This document shows positions 23,836 through 32,235 of a stretch of DNA of 46,224 bases, one piece after another. The notes beneath the pieces were generated by a model that worked only from the letters and a program-made list of their open reading frames with translations, was not told the origin of the DNA and ran no database searches. The translations under genes and the position numbers were made by a program. How positions within the stretch are numbered: the stretch's first letter is position 1; each line of letters begins with the position of its first letter. Origin of the DNA: Candidatus Zhuqueibacterota bacterium (GTDB taxonomy: Bacteria > Zhuqueibacterota > Zhuqueibacteria > Zhuqueibacterales > Zhuqueibacteraceae); contig JAKEEU010000240.1 of the NCBI GenBank assembly GCA_022616415.1, forward strand, positions 1 to 46,224, given 5' to 3'.

Positions 23836-26172
23836 TCAAAAAGTCGCTTGCACATTGCCGAGAATGCGGCGGCGCAAAACCGATCCGCCGAAAATCTCAT
23901 AGTGCTCCTTGTCGGTCAGGTTCAGCGCGTTCACGCCGACACGAATGTTGCCATTCACCTGATAGCCGAGGCTGGCATTGAAAACATCGAATTCTTTGAT
24001 GCGCCCCGCAAAAACACCGGCGGCCCAATCGAATGAGGGGACGTGCCTCCACTTCAATGATCCGTAAAGCTTCCGGCCGTTGTAAGCGACACCGGCATTG
24101 AATTTTTTGTCCGGCGTGTTTGACAACAACCTATCTCCCAACTGTTGAGATTTCACTTCAAAATCAAACCAGGTGGCGTTGGCATCGACCAACCACTCCC
24201 TAGTCACGTAGTAGTTGATGCCGAGCTCGAGTCCCTGCTCATCCACGTCGCCGGCATTGGTGTAGGAGAGCACAAAAGCATTCGCGCCATTCACTTTGGT
24301 GAGACCGGGCAGCAAAGGCCGCCGCGGCGCGAGCTGCGGAATGGTGTTGAAAGCCGCTTGCTGTTGCGGAGTCAACGCAGTGGTTGGAAATTCCTTTTGA
24401 TTCACTCCGGGCAACAGGTCGGTAATGAAATTTTTAAGATCGCTGCGATAGGCGTCGATGGTGAGGAAAACTTTGTTGCCTAAGATGCCCTTGTAGCCAA
24501 CCTCGAAGCCGGTCACTTTCTCAACCTCGAGATTGCTGTTGCCCTTGGCGAGAATCGGCACAACACCCAAGCCGAGCGCGGTCAGATTCACCGGCGCGCC
24601 GGCCGGCACACTCAAAAAATACTCCGCATAGCTGGCGCTTTGAAACGCGCGGTTGTAAGTGGCGCGGAAACTGTGATCCCGAGTAGGCGAAAACATCACA
24701 CCGGCCTTGGGAGAAAATTGGGAATCGTATAGCGTACCGCGATCGAAGCGGCTGGCGCCGATGAGGCTGAGTTTTTCGGAAAGGGCCAATTGCAGATGCG
24801 CATAGACACCACTGAAATTCTCATCGGCTTTTCCGAGGCTCAACGTGTTTTTCGTGTCGATATTTTGAAGGCGATGCGAACCGCCCCACACCAAGCGCAG
24901 ATTCCTGCCGCTGCCCAGATCAAAAGTGGTGTTGTGTTGGAATTCCCCCTGGAAGGTGCTGGAATTTTCTCGCAGATTGGCGCCGGAAGCGAGGGCGGTC
25001 TGTTTGTCGGTGCTGCGGCCGCCGCCGGTCACTTGCACGAAGAAATGGTCCGAAGCAAAGTTGGCCCGGCCCCACGGCAGGACATCCTCCAAAACTTGCA
25101 CGCGGCCGATGCCGGTCACAAAAACTTCGTTTTCGGTTTTGGTCGCGCCACCTTCAAAAGTCAGGTAACGATTGCCGCCCAGCGAGCGATCGAGGCGCGC
25201 CGATCCGTAGAGTGAGGTCACTTCGCCCTCGTCGAGGGCCGCGCGTTCCAATGCCAACCCGGGGTATTCGACGGAAGTCGTACGGCTTTTGGCAAACGAT
25301 TCGGTTTGCGCGCGTCCGACGTTGATTTTGTAGGCCCATTTGTCTGCCACTCCCGCGTGCCGAACATCCCCGCGAATCATGCTCAATTCGCCGCCGCTGA
25401 CGGAAATTTTGGTGCCGGCGATTGCTGAAGGCGAGGGCGTGGTAATGTTGAGCACACCGGAATAAGCGTTGGCGCCAAACAACGCCGAGCCCGGGCCGCG
25501 AACGATTTCGACGCTGCCGAGATCTTCAGCCGGCACCGAAAACATATCCCAGCGGATGGCGCCGACGAAGGGAATATTCATTTCACGGCCATCGACCAAA
25601 ATCAGGACCCGGCGATTGAGCGAGCTGTTGAAGCCGCGCGTGTTGAGATTGATGTCGAACATATTGGTGGTGGCGACATCAACCCCCGGAGTGGTTTCCA
25701 GCAATGCCGGCACCTGGCCGCTGATCGTCTCCCGTTGCAAAATTTGCGTCGTCAGAGCGGTCACTGCGGCCGGCGCTTCGACGACTCGCTCGGAATGGCG
25801 CGAAGCGCCGATGACGAGAATCTCACCCGCTCGCACCCCGGTTTCACGCAACGTAAAATCCGTGGTAGCTGTTTCGCCGGCTGCGACTTTGACATTCATC
25901 GTCAATTCCTGATAGCCGATGAACGTCATCCGCAGCTTGTAGCTGCCGGCAGGAACATTGGCGATAGTATACCTGCCATTCGCATCGGTTGCCGCGCCCA
26001 TTTTCGTGCCGGCAATGGCGACGTTGGCGCCGGACAAAGCCGCGCCGCTATCTTTTGATTTGACCACGCCGCTGATCGATCCGGTTTGGGCGAAGACCGA
26101 ATTCAAGCCCAGGCCGAGCAACAAGCTCAAAATCAAGCCGGCTCTCATGCAGAATCTTTGAGTTTGTAACAT
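23836..26172 (-). CDS. TonB-dependent outer-membrane receptor with CarboxypepD_reg domain
   Basis: A 778-residue receptor. A signal peptide (RAGLILSLLLGLGLNSVFAQ) is followed by a carboxypeptidase-regulatory-like domain (GSISGVVKSKDSGAALSGANVAIAGT...TDANGRYTIANVPAGSYKL). The plug comes next (VPALLETTPGVDV, ILVDGREMNIP, VEIVRGPGSALFGANAYSGVLNI). A 22-stranded barrel is inferred to the end, which closes with an aromatic-rich strand and a terminal Phe (GNVQATF). The ligand cannot be deduced. ATG at 26172 follows GGAGAGG; the open frame reaches 26265 but that part overlaps a separate small reading frame. The long leader with its own promoter and terminator suggests control by transcription attenuation. 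Confidence 0.92.
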   Translation of the reverse strand: MLQTQRFCMRAGLILSLLLGLGLNSVFAQTGSISGVVKSKDSGAALSGANVAIAGTKMGAATDANGRYTIANVPAGSYKLRMTFIGYQELTMNVKVAAGETATTDFTLRETGVRAGEILVIGASRHSERVVEAPAAVTALTTQILQRETISGQVPALLETTPGVDVATTNMFDINLNTRGFNSSLNRRVLILVDGREMNIPFVGAIRWDMFSVPAEDLGSVEIVRGPGSALFGANAYSGVLNITTPSPSAIAGTKISVSGGELSMIRGDVRHAGVADKWAYKINVGRAQTESFAKSRTTSVEYPGLALERAALDEGEVTSLYGSARLDRSLGGNRYLTFEGGATKTENEVFVTGIGRVQVLEDVLPWGRANFASDHFFVQVTGGGRSTDKQTALASGANLRENSSTFQGEFQHNTTFDLGSGRNLRLVWGGSHRLQNIDTKNTLSLGKADENFSGVYAHLQLALSEKLSLIGASRFDRGTLYDSQFSPKAGVMFSPTRDHSFRATYNRAFQSASYAEYFLSVPAGAPVNLTALGLGVVPILAKGNSNLEVEKVTGFEVGYKGILGNKVFLTIDAYRSDLKNFITDLLPGVNQKEFPTTALTPQQQAAFNTIPQLAPRRPLLPGLTKVNGANAFVLSYTNAGDVDEQGLELGINYYVTREWLVDANATWFDFEVKSQQLGDRLLSNTPDKKFNAGVAYNGRKLYGSLKWRHVPSFDWAAGVFAGRIKEFDVFNASLGYQVNGNIRVGVNALNLTDKEHYEIFGGSVLRRRILGNVQATF

Positions 26173-26303
26173 TTGCCTCTCCTCCGTTTGAGAAGTTTTG
26201 ATGAAAAGTTGAACGACTGGACTGACCTTGCATCCGCTTGTGCAAAAATGGCCGTGCCAGGACAATTGAACTTGAACAAACCCAATGTTTGAATTTGTGC
26301 CAT
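26145..26303 (-). CDS. 52-residue leader ORF overlapping receptor start
   Basis: ATG at 26303 has a near-perfect ribosome site (AGGAGGCAAAACG). It encodes 52 residues, MAQIQTLGLFKFNC...KRRRGKCYKLKDSA, ending at 26145 inside the first codons of the receptor in another frame. It resembles nothing I recognise. The basic tail is simply the receptor's ribosome site and signal peptide read out of frame. It could be a leader peptide that couples translation to the receptor. Confidence 0.4.
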   Translation of the reverse strand: MAQIQTLGLFKFNCPGTAIFAQADARSVQSFNFSSKLLKRRRGKCYKLKDSA

Positions 26304-26410
26304 TCGTTTTGCCTCCTGAGGTGGTGAAAATTGAATGATTGTTCCGGCTTTATATAACAGCGCAGACTTTTTGGTGAAAAAAGGCCATGCCGGAGCCGAT
26401 GAGTCTTTAG

Positions 26411-26463
26411 AAAGAAAAAAGCCCAAACGCCGCCTGTTCCTCGCGAGACAAGCGCATTCGGGC
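26411..26463 (-). terminator. Intrinsic terminator inside receptor leader
   Basis: GCCCGAATGC (26454-26463) pairs with GCGTTTGGGC (26421-26430), 10 bp including two G-U pairs, followed on the minus strand by TTTTTTCTTT. It lies between the promoter and the receptor gene, so read-through must be controlled or partial. Confidence 0.7.
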
Positions 26464-26655
26464 CTTCCAAATTAGTTTAGGGTGTACGTCTCCTGTAGAG
26501 GGAAGCGAACAACGAAATTTTTCCCGCCGGTTTGCACTCCGTGACCGTGCGCAAACGGGCAGGCGAATACCTCCAATACCTCCGACATCGAAACGACCGT
26601 GTTATAAACAAGACACAACCTTGTCCGGCGGTCCCACAAATCCTGATCCCTGAGT
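26464..26655 (-). ncRNA. Candidate structured leader RNA (riboswitch-like)
   Basis: Between promoter and terminator the minus strand can form a 12-bp stem with one internal C-C mismatch (arms 26523-26535 and 26551-26563, 15-base loop). It can also form a second stem, GACCG/CGGTC at 26595-26599 and 26629-26633, with an inner ACAAG/CTTGT pair. I could not match it to a known riboswitch; B12 and TPP signatures are absent. Its position upstream of a terminator and a TonB receptor suggests a metabolite sensor, by inference only. Confidence 0.4.
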
Positions 26656-26661
26656 CACGAT

Positions 26662-26690
26662 AATGTAAACTCTCTTTTTCCGTTTGTCAA
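26662..26690 (-). promoter_or_regulatory. Sigma-70-type promoter of receptor leader
   Basis: Minus strand TTGACA (26685-26690), 17-base spacer, TACATT (26662-26667). The -35 is perfect and the spacing ideal. Transcription would begin near 26655. Confidence 0.6.
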
Positions 26691-26717
26691 GCGTTTTGTT
26701 TGGCCGGTGGAGTTGCC

Positions 26718-26753
26718 GTGAAGCGTAATTACGTTTTACGCATTACGTTTCAC
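26718..26753. repeat. TTACG-type hairpin repeat
   Basis: GTGAAGCGTAAT (26718-26729) pairs with ATTACGTTTCAC (26742-26753) at 11 of 12 positions. It lies just after the stop of the kinase ending at 26776, built from the same words as 111-152. Confidence 0.5.
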
Positions 26754-26775
26754 GCTCTCCGTTATTTTTCCAACC

Positions 26776-29139
26776 CTACGGACGGAGCCCCACTTTCTTC
26801 AGCAGCGCCGCAAATCTTGGGTCCGAACGCAGATCGTCAAACAGGGGTTCCACTTCAAGATAGATCAAGTAGTTCGCGCGTTCTTCGTAAGCCTTTTCCA
26901 GCCATTCGAATGCGCGATCCTTCTCGTCCAGCCCGAGATAGACGAACGCCAAATGTAACGGCGAGACAAACGGTTGCAGCGGCTGCTGCTGCAATTGGGC
27001 GAGTATCGCGAGCGCCTCGCTGCGTTTTCCGGATGCCGCATAAGCGTGTCCCAACAACGCTAAAGTAATCGGGTTCTCCCCAACCAGGCTGATCGCCTTT
27101 TGAAACTCGGCAATGGCTTCATCAAATCTCTGCTGTTGCATAAAAAACACCCCAAGTTGGAGGTGTGCTGCAAAAAAATCCGGGTCGATTTCCAGCGCCT
27201 GCTGCAATTGTTCGATGGCCTGATCAGGTTGGCGGCGGTAGTAAAAAACCATTCCAACCGTGGTGTTGACAATGAGCGACAGCGGGTCCAGCTCTTGCGC
27301 CAGCCTGATCTCGGCCATGGCTTCGTCGAACCGCCCCCTCGCCGCCAAATAATGCGCGTACCAATGGTGTGCCATCGTATAATTGGGGTTCAATGCGATC
27401 GCACGCTTAAATTCCCGCTCCGCGCCGGACCAATCCCATTCATACGTGTATCGGATATTGGCGAGTGAGGCATGCGCCTCGGCAGATTGATCGTCGCACG
27501 CCAGCGCCTTCTCCACGGCGGCCTTGGCTTTGGGTATGGCCTCCCTCGCGGGCAACACGCCATATTCAACGGTTCCCAAGATTGTATAGGAATCGGCTAA
27601 GCCGGCGTAAGCCAGTGCATAGCACGAGTCTTGCGCAATCGCCTGCTCGAAATAAGCCATTCCTTTGGCGAAGTTTTCCGGCGTTCTTTTGTTCCAAAAG
27701 AAACGCCCCTTCAAATACGACGTATAGGCCTCCAAATTTTGCGTCGCCTTTTTTCCGATTTTGCGCTTTTCGTTCGCCAGCAGCTCGGTTTGCAGCGCCT
27801 GCGCCACACGCTGGGCAATATCGCTTTGAATGGCAAACACTTCTTTGAACTCGCGATCATAATCCTCCGTCCAGATCGGTTCCTGCCGGCGCACGTCGAC
27901 GAGCTGCGCGGTGATGCGCAGCTTGTTGCCGGCTTTGCGCACGCTGCCGGCGAGTATCGTTCCAACTTTCAGCTCGCGGCCGAGTTCGGCAATATTCTTG
28001 GCGCCACCCTTATAACGCATAACCGAAGCACGGGCAATAACTCTGAAACGGTCGATTTTCGAGAGCGTGGAAATGAACTCCTCGGTCATGCCGTCGGCAA
28101 AGTATTCATCATCGGCATCGGGACTGAAATTGTCCAAAGGCAGCACGGCAATACGATATTGATCGGCGTGATCCGCTCCTTTCATTTCTTCCGTGTGTTG
28201 CCGGAGGTAGAAACCGATTCCAAGCAACAAAAAAAGAATAACGGCAATGCCCCCCAAAAAATATGAACGTTTTTGCCGGGGAGATGCCGCCGTTGCCGAA
28301 CCACGCTTCGAGCTTGCCGATTCCAGCTCTTTTTTGAGCAACTTCAAATCGTCGAGCATCTCCTCCAGACGCTGGTATCGCTTGTCATGTTTCTCCTGCA
28401 TGGCTTTGTCGACAATCTGCTGCAATCCTCTCGGCAAATCGGGACGCAACGCCGTGAGCGGCGCCGGCTTTTCGTTCATGATGGCATACACCAATGCCAG
28501 CTCGTGCGCTTCGCGGAAAGGCAATTGGCCGGTGGCCATTTCATACAGTGTGACGCCAAGCGACCAGATATCGCTGCGGTGATCCACGACTTCGCCTCGC
28601 AACTGTTCGGGCGACATGTAAGCCACCGTCCCCATGGCGGCCGAGGCCTTGGTAAGTCCCTTGATGCCTATTAATTTTGCCAAGCCGAAGTCAATGATCT
28701 TCACCACCCCCTCGTTCGTCACGATCACGTTGGCCGGCTTGACGTCGCGATGCACGATGCCATGCTGATGCGCCGTTGCCAAACCTTGCGCGATTTGCGT
28801 CGCGATATCGATCACACTGGTTACTGATAACTGATTACTGCTTACTTTCTTTCTCAGCGTCCCGCCCTCACAGTAAGCCATGGCGATAAACAATTGCCCC
28901 TTCCTGGTCTCGTCGATTTCGTAGATCGTGCAAATGTTGGGATGATCCAGCGCCGAAGCCGCTTGCGCTTCGTTGATGAATCGCAGCCGAGCTTCTTCAT
29001 TACGGGTGAGATCCAGCGGCAGGAACTTGAGCGCCACGAGCCGTTTGAGCCTGGTATCTTCAGCTTTGTACACCACGCCCATGCCCCCGCCGCCGAGTTT
29101 TTCGATGATTTTGTAGTGAGAAATGGTTTGGCCGATCAT
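26776..29139 (-). CDS. Ser/Thr kinase with TolB-like and TPR domains
   Basis: A 787-residue membrane kinase. The Hanks kinase is complete: IIEKLGGGGMGVVYKAED, VALKFL, HRDVKPANVIV, DFGLAKLIG, MSPEQLRG. A single transmembrane helix follows near residues 300-320 (SYFLGGIAVILFLLLGIGFYL). A FlgO/TolB-like domain comes next (IAVLPLDNFSPDADDEYFADGMTEEFISTL, KVGTILAGSVRK), then several TPRs (for example CYALAYAGLADSYTILG and NYTMAHHWYAHYLAARGRF). The overall plan matches the frameshifted kinase at 21032-23686. In the loop after TLRKK the usual IERGPLPIDQ is replaced by VSSNQLSVTSV, encoded by an ACTGATTACTG-type repeat. ATG at 29139 has GAGGTG upstream; the frame opens earlier at 29196. It is divergent from parA. 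Confidence 0.9.
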   Translation of the reverse strand: MIGQTISHYKIIEKLGGGGMGVVYKAEDTRLKRLVALKFLPLDLTRNEEARLRFINEAQAASALDHPNICTIYEIDETRKGQLFIAMAYCEGGTLRKKVSSNQLSVTSVIDIATQIAQGLATAHQHGIVHRDVKPANVIVTNEGVVKIIDFGLAKLIGIKGLTKASAAMGTVAYMSPEQLRGEVVDHRSDIWSLGVTLYEMATGQLPFREAHELALVYAIMNEKPAPLTALRPDLPRGLQQIVDKAMQEKHDKRYQRLEEMLDDLKLLKKELESASSKRGSATAASPRQKRSYFLGGIAVILFLLLGIGFYLRQHTEEMKGADHADQYRIAVLPLDNFSPDADDEYFADGMTEEFISTLSKIDRFRVIARASVMRYKGGAKNIAELGRELKVGTILAGSVRKAGNKLRITAQLVDVRRQEPIWTEDYDREFKEVFAIQSDIAQRVAQALQTELLANEKRKIGKKATQNLEAYTSYLKGRFFWNKRTPENFAKGMAYFEQAIAQDSCYALAYAGLADSYTILGTVEYGVLPAREAIPKAKAAVEKALACDDQSAEAHASLANIRYTYEWDWSGAEREFKRAIALNPNYTMAHHWYAHYLAARGRFDEAMAEIRLAQELDPLSLIVNTTVGMVFYYRRQPDQAIEQLQQALEIDPDFFAAHLQLGVFFMQQQRFDEAIAEFQKAISLVGENPITLALLGHAYAASGKRSEALAILAQLQQQPLQPFVSPLHLAFVYLGLDEKDRAFEWLEKAYEERANYLIYLEVEPLFDDLRSDPRFAALLKKVGLRP
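28812..28858. repeat. ACTG-type repeat in kinase coding region
   Basis: A run of near-repeats CTGGTTACTGATAACTGATTACTG encodes NQLSVTS in the kinase loop. It occupies the same loop in which the kinase at 6794-11170 carries a different hairpin repeat. Confidence 0.5.
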
Positions 29140-29462
29140 AAAACACCTCACACGTCTAAGGCTGCACAGCCAGACACCACTCATCGGGGTAATCAACGCG
29201 TCGTCATTTCAGTCAGGCATTCCCCGGCGACGTCCTAAGCCATTGTGTCCAAATATAGATAATTCCACCGGCAAATGCCAGAAAATTTTGCGCCGAGGTG
29301 CGCGAACTGAAAATTCAACTTGATTTTCACCGGATTATGCGCTAACTTCTAAAGTATGATTTTTTTGAAACAGCAAGCGGCAGATCACGCGCAGAGACGC
29401 GGGCTAATATTTTTGGAGAAGCTTGTCATGCAACCAACTCCGGGGAGATGAACGGAGGCGAA
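29140..29462. other. Divergent spacer between kinase and parA
   Basis: No gene is supported. It must hold the promoters of both directions, but none is convincing. TATGAT near 29354-29359 could be a -10 for parA without a clear -35. A seven-codon ORF (29429-29452) precedes parA. No parS-like palindrome was seen. Confidence 0.4.
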
Positions 29463-30263
29463 GTGGCGAAAACCATTTCCATATCGAATCAGAAAGGCGG
29501 CGTCGGCAAAACCACGACAGCGGTCAACGTGTCCTCCTGCATCGCCGTGGCCGAATATAAAGTGCTGGTGGTTGACATCGATCCCCAGGCCAACACCACC
29601 AGCGGTTTCGGCATCGACCAAAAAAAAGTGCGCAACAGCATTTACGAGGTGCTCATCAACGACCTCGATGTGAACCAGGCCATCGTCAAAACGCAGTTGG
29701 ATTATCTGGATTTGCTGCCTTCGCACGTGCGGTTGGTCGGGGCCGAAGTGGAGCTGGTCAGCGCGATTACACGCGAGAAGATTCTGGAGCGTGCCCTGGC
29801 CAATTTGGAAAAGCAATACGATTTTATCTTCATCGATTGCCCGCCCTCGCTCGGCTTGCTGACGCTGAACGCCCTCACCGCCGCCGATTCGGTGCTCATC
29901 CCGATTCAATGTGAATACTACGCCCTGGAAGGGTTGAGCCAGTTGCTGAACACCGTCCGGTTGGTGCAAAAGCATCTCAATACCCGTTTGGAAATCGAGG
30001 GCGTGCTGCTGACGATGTACGACGGCCGCTTGAATTTGAGCCGGCAGGTCGCTGACGACGTCCGCAAGTATTTTGGCGACAAAGTTTTCAAATCCGTCAT
30101 CTTGCGCAACGTGCGCTTGAGCGAAGCCCCGAGCCACGGCAAGCCGATTATTTTATACGACGCCGTTTGCAGCGGCGCCGAAAACTACATGAGTCTGGCC
30201 ACAGAGATTCTAGAAAATGGTTACCAAAAGGTTGGGAAGAGGGCTGCAAGCGCTCATTCCTGA
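29463..30263 (+). CDS. parA: Chromosome partitioning ATPase ParA (Soj)
   Basis: A 266-residue ParA/Soj ATPase that segregates the replication origin region together with ParB. The deviant Walker A KGGVGKTTT is near the N-terminus, with motif A' VDIDPQANTT and Walker B FIFIDCPPSLGLLTLNAL. The length is normal for chromosomal ParA without the plasmid-type HTH extension. The start is taken as GTG at 29463 because the family begins (M)AKTISISNQKGG and GGAGG lies 4 bases upstream; ATG at 29448 is the alternative. It overlaps parB by 47 bases. Confidence 0.95.
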   Translation: MAKTISISNQKGGVGKTTTAVNVSSCIAVAEYKVLVVDIDPQANTTSGFGIDQKKVRNSIYEVLINDLDVNQAIVKTQLDYLDLLPSHVRLVGAEVELVSAITREKILERALANLEKQYDFIFIDCPPSLGLLTLNALTAADSVLIPIQCEYYALEGLSQLLNTVRLVQKHLNTRLEIEGVLLTMYDGRLNLSRQVADDVRKYFGDKVFKSVILRNVRLSEAPSHGKPIILYDAVCSGAENYMSLATEILENGYQKVGKRAASAHS

Positions 30264-31095
30264 CGTGAGCGCTGATCAGTCCAATCATGCCAAAGACGGC
30301 TACGCCCGCGAGAATTCCATCCACGAGGTGGAAATTTCCTGCATTGTTGCCAACCCTTTTCAGCCCCGCACCGATTTCGATCCCCACGCGCTCGGAGAAT
30401 TGAAGCAGTCCATTGCGGAGAACGGGTTGGTGACGCCGATTACCGTTCGCTCTTTTAACAGCGGATACCAGTTGATCGCCGGCGAACGGCGGCTGCGCGC
30501 GGTGCAGGAGCTGGGTTACACGAGCATTCCGGCTTATATTGTGGAGATTCACGACGAGCGGCAGATGCTCGAGATGGCGCTCATCGAGAACGTCCAGCGG
30601 GAAAATCTCAACCCCATCGAAGAAGCGCTCGGTTATCAACGCCTGATTGACGAATGCGATCTGACGCAGGAAGCGGTTTCTCAAAAAGTCGGCAAGGATC
30701 GCGCCACCATCGCCAATGCGCTGCGCCTGCTGAAATTGCCGGATTCGATTCAAGACAGCGTGCGGAAAGGCGAAGTAACGGCCGGCCACGCGCGCGCCTT
30801 GCTCGGCTTGTCCGAACGCTCGCAGCAAACCGAGTTATGGAAGAAAATTCTTAAAGACCAACTGAACGTCCGGCAGGTCGAGAGATTGGTGCAGCGCGCG
30901 GCGCGGCCCAAAAACACCGCCAGGAAAAAATCGCCGACCGCGCCGTATGCCATCCGCGAGGCGGAAGACAAATTGCGTCGAATCTTCGGTACGCAAGTGC
31001 GCATTCACCTGCAAGGCAAGGGCGGCAAGATCGAGCTGGAGTTTTATTCCGACAATGATTTGGAGCGCTTGCTGGAGCTGATGCAAAAGATTTAA
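30217..31095 (+). CDS. parB: Chromosome partitioning protein ParB (Spo0J)
   Basis: A 292-residue ParB. It opens with the conserved KRLGRGLQALIPD and a CTPase/ParB-N domain with NPFQPRTDFD, GERRLRAVQELG and the box ALIENVQRENLNPIEEA. The central HTH is TQEAVSQKVGKDRATIANALRLLKLP, and the GHARALLGL motif and C-terminal dimerisation region follow. It binds parS and loads SMC in well-studied relatives; no parS site is recognised in this window. The start at 30217 lies inside parA, so translation is likely coupled. Confidence 0.95.
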   Translation: MVTKRLGRGLQALIPDVSADQSNHAKDGYARENSIHEVEISCIVANPFQPRTDFDPHALGELKQSIAENGLVTPITVRSFNSGYQLIAGERRLRAVQELGYTSIPAYIVEIHDERQMLEMALIENVQRENLNPIEEALGYQRLIDECDLTQEAVSQKVGKDRATIANALRLLKLPDSIQDSVRKGEVTAGHARALLGLSERSQQTELWKKILKDQLNVRQVERLVQRAARPKNTARKKSPTAPYAIREAEDKLRRIFGTQVRIHLQGKGGKIELEFYSDNDLERLLELMQKI

Positions 31096-31106
31096 GCAGA
31101 AAAAGG

Positions 31107-31135
31107 TTGACTTTTTAGCGCGAAATAACTATTTT
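31107..31135 (+). promoter_or_regulatory. Candidate sigma-70 promoter upstream of M23/bactofilin/atp genes
   Basis: TTGACT (31107-31112), 17-base spacer, TATTTT (31130-31135), 12 bases after the parB stop. The first gene downstream starts at 31339, giving a leader of about 200 bases. This could drive the cell-shape genes and perhaps the ATP synthase cluster. Confidence 0.45.
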
Positions 31136-31338
31136 AAAGTCTCTTGAAGCGGTTGTTGATATGAAAATTACTCGCAGCGCTAGGTCCAAGGCTGCTGGTA
31201 CTTCGAAATGTCGTCAGGTTGTCCGCAGGAAGTCGGCATGTCGGGTATGAGGAATTGATATTGGGAGAGCACAGTGGGGCTGGTCTTGGCACGGTGGAAA
31301 TAGAGCAAGCATCGACCGAACGCCGGTGGGTAAGTGTG

Positions 31339-32235
31339 ATGAAAAAAAAACGACAACGTAGAATTTCGGTTCTGCTCATTCCGGATGATAATGCCGAGCC
31401 GCATAATTTTCGCTTGAGTTGGGCGCTGGCCAAGGTGCTCATCGGCATCGGCATCGTTCTCGTACTTCACATCATTTTCGGCGGCTTGGCGTATTGGAAA
31501 TATTTCCAGTTGAGCGCCGAGAACGGCGAGTTGGAGCGCTCCAACTCACGCTTGCTTGACGACAACAAGCGCGTCTATGAGCTGCAAGCGCAGTTGGAAG
31601 GGATGAGCAAGGAGCAAGCCAAGATTTTAAGCCTGTTGGGTGTTGATTCGCAAGCCAACGGCGCCGGCAGTCTCGGCGCCATGCTGCCGTCGTCACCTCC
31701 GGTGATGGCGAACCGGGGCGAGCCGCAGTCCGCTCCGGCGATCGATCATGAGTTGGCGAAAGAGGTGAACCTGACTCCTGCCGGCGGTTTTCTGATTCGG
31801 CGGCGGACCGACCAGGCCATGTACGCCGCCAATCTCCCGACGCTGCTGCCGGTGGAGGGATTTTTGACGACGGAATTTTCCGCGAGCAAATGGACGCCGC
31901 CGCTGTTTCGTTCGCATCCGGGAATCGATATCGCCGCCAAGAGCGGCTCCGTGGTTTCGGCGGCCGGCGATGGACAAGTTATCTTCGCCAATTGGACGCA
32001 TGATTTGGGCAACCAGATTATCATCTATCATGGTGATAATGTTTTCTCTTGTTATGGGCACAACGAACGGCTCCTGGCTCATGATAAGATGTTCGTAAAA
32101 AAAGGCGAGCCGATCGCGCTGTTGGGAAATTCCGGCAAAAGCTCCGGACCGCACCTGCACTTCGAGATTTGGAAGGACGGTGTGGCGATCGACCCCCGCC
32201 AGATTCTCCTGGCGTTTCGCGCGATTTCCAAATAA
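31339..32235 (+). CDS. M23 (LytM) family murein peptidase, membrane anchored
   Basis: A 298-residue protein. After a basic N-terminus (MKKKRQRR) a single transmembrane helix (WALAKVLIGIGIVLVLHIIFGGLAYW) is followed by a coiled-coil (LSAENGELERSNSRLLDDNKRVYELQAQLEGM). The C-terminal LytM domain has the zinc ligands in HPGIDIAAKSG and PHLHFEI, with CYGHNE between them. It is therefore likely an active peptidoglycan endopeptidase, unlike degenerate members. The ATG at 31339 is preferred over a frame opening at 31219. The adjacent bactofilin is a recurrent partner of M23 peptidases in cell-shape control. Confidence 0.9.
   Translation: MKKKRQRRISVLLIPDDNAEPHNFRLSWALAKVLIGIGIVLVLHIIFGGLAYWKYFQLSAENGELERSNSRLLDDNKRVYELQAQLEGMSKEQAKILSLLGVDSQANGAGSLGAMLPSSPPVMANRGEPQSAPAIDHELAKEVNLTPAGGFLIRRRTDQAMYAANLPTLLPVEGFLTTEFSASKWTPPLFRSHPGIDIAAKSGSVVSAAGDGQVIFANWTHDLGNQIIIYHGDNVFSCYGHNERLLAHDKMFVKKGEPIALLGNSGKSSGPHLHFEIWKDGVAIDPRQILLAFRAISK

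Larger units (their letters stand above)
26304..26775. other. Long leader region of TonB receptor
   Basis: No conventional gene. On the minus strand it holds a sigma-70 promoter (26662-26690), about 200 bases of predicted structured RNA, a terminator (26411-26463) and about 100 bases leading to the small ORF. The part from 26700 to 26775 is the tail region of the upstream kinase with a TTACG repeat. Confidence 0.55.

Noticed and set aside
26500..26560. Resemblance to a c-di-GMP-I (GEMM) riboswitch
   Set aside because: GGTCACG and GCAAACC words occur in the right order on the minus strand, but the spacing is short and the second conserved block (ACGCAAAGCC) is absent. The match is probably chance within the 12-bp stem.
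26464..26655. Cobalamin riboswitch ahead of the TonB receptor
   Set aside because: No B12-box (GCCACTG or AGCCAGGAGACC-like) sequence found.
29270..29290. Third sigma-54-like TGGCA site upstream of the kinase at 29139
   Set aside because: The -24 half is TGGCAT and nothing like TTGC/TTGA lies at the right distance.
29385..30137. 250-codon antisense frame over parA
   Set aside because: Shadow of parA; no independent support.
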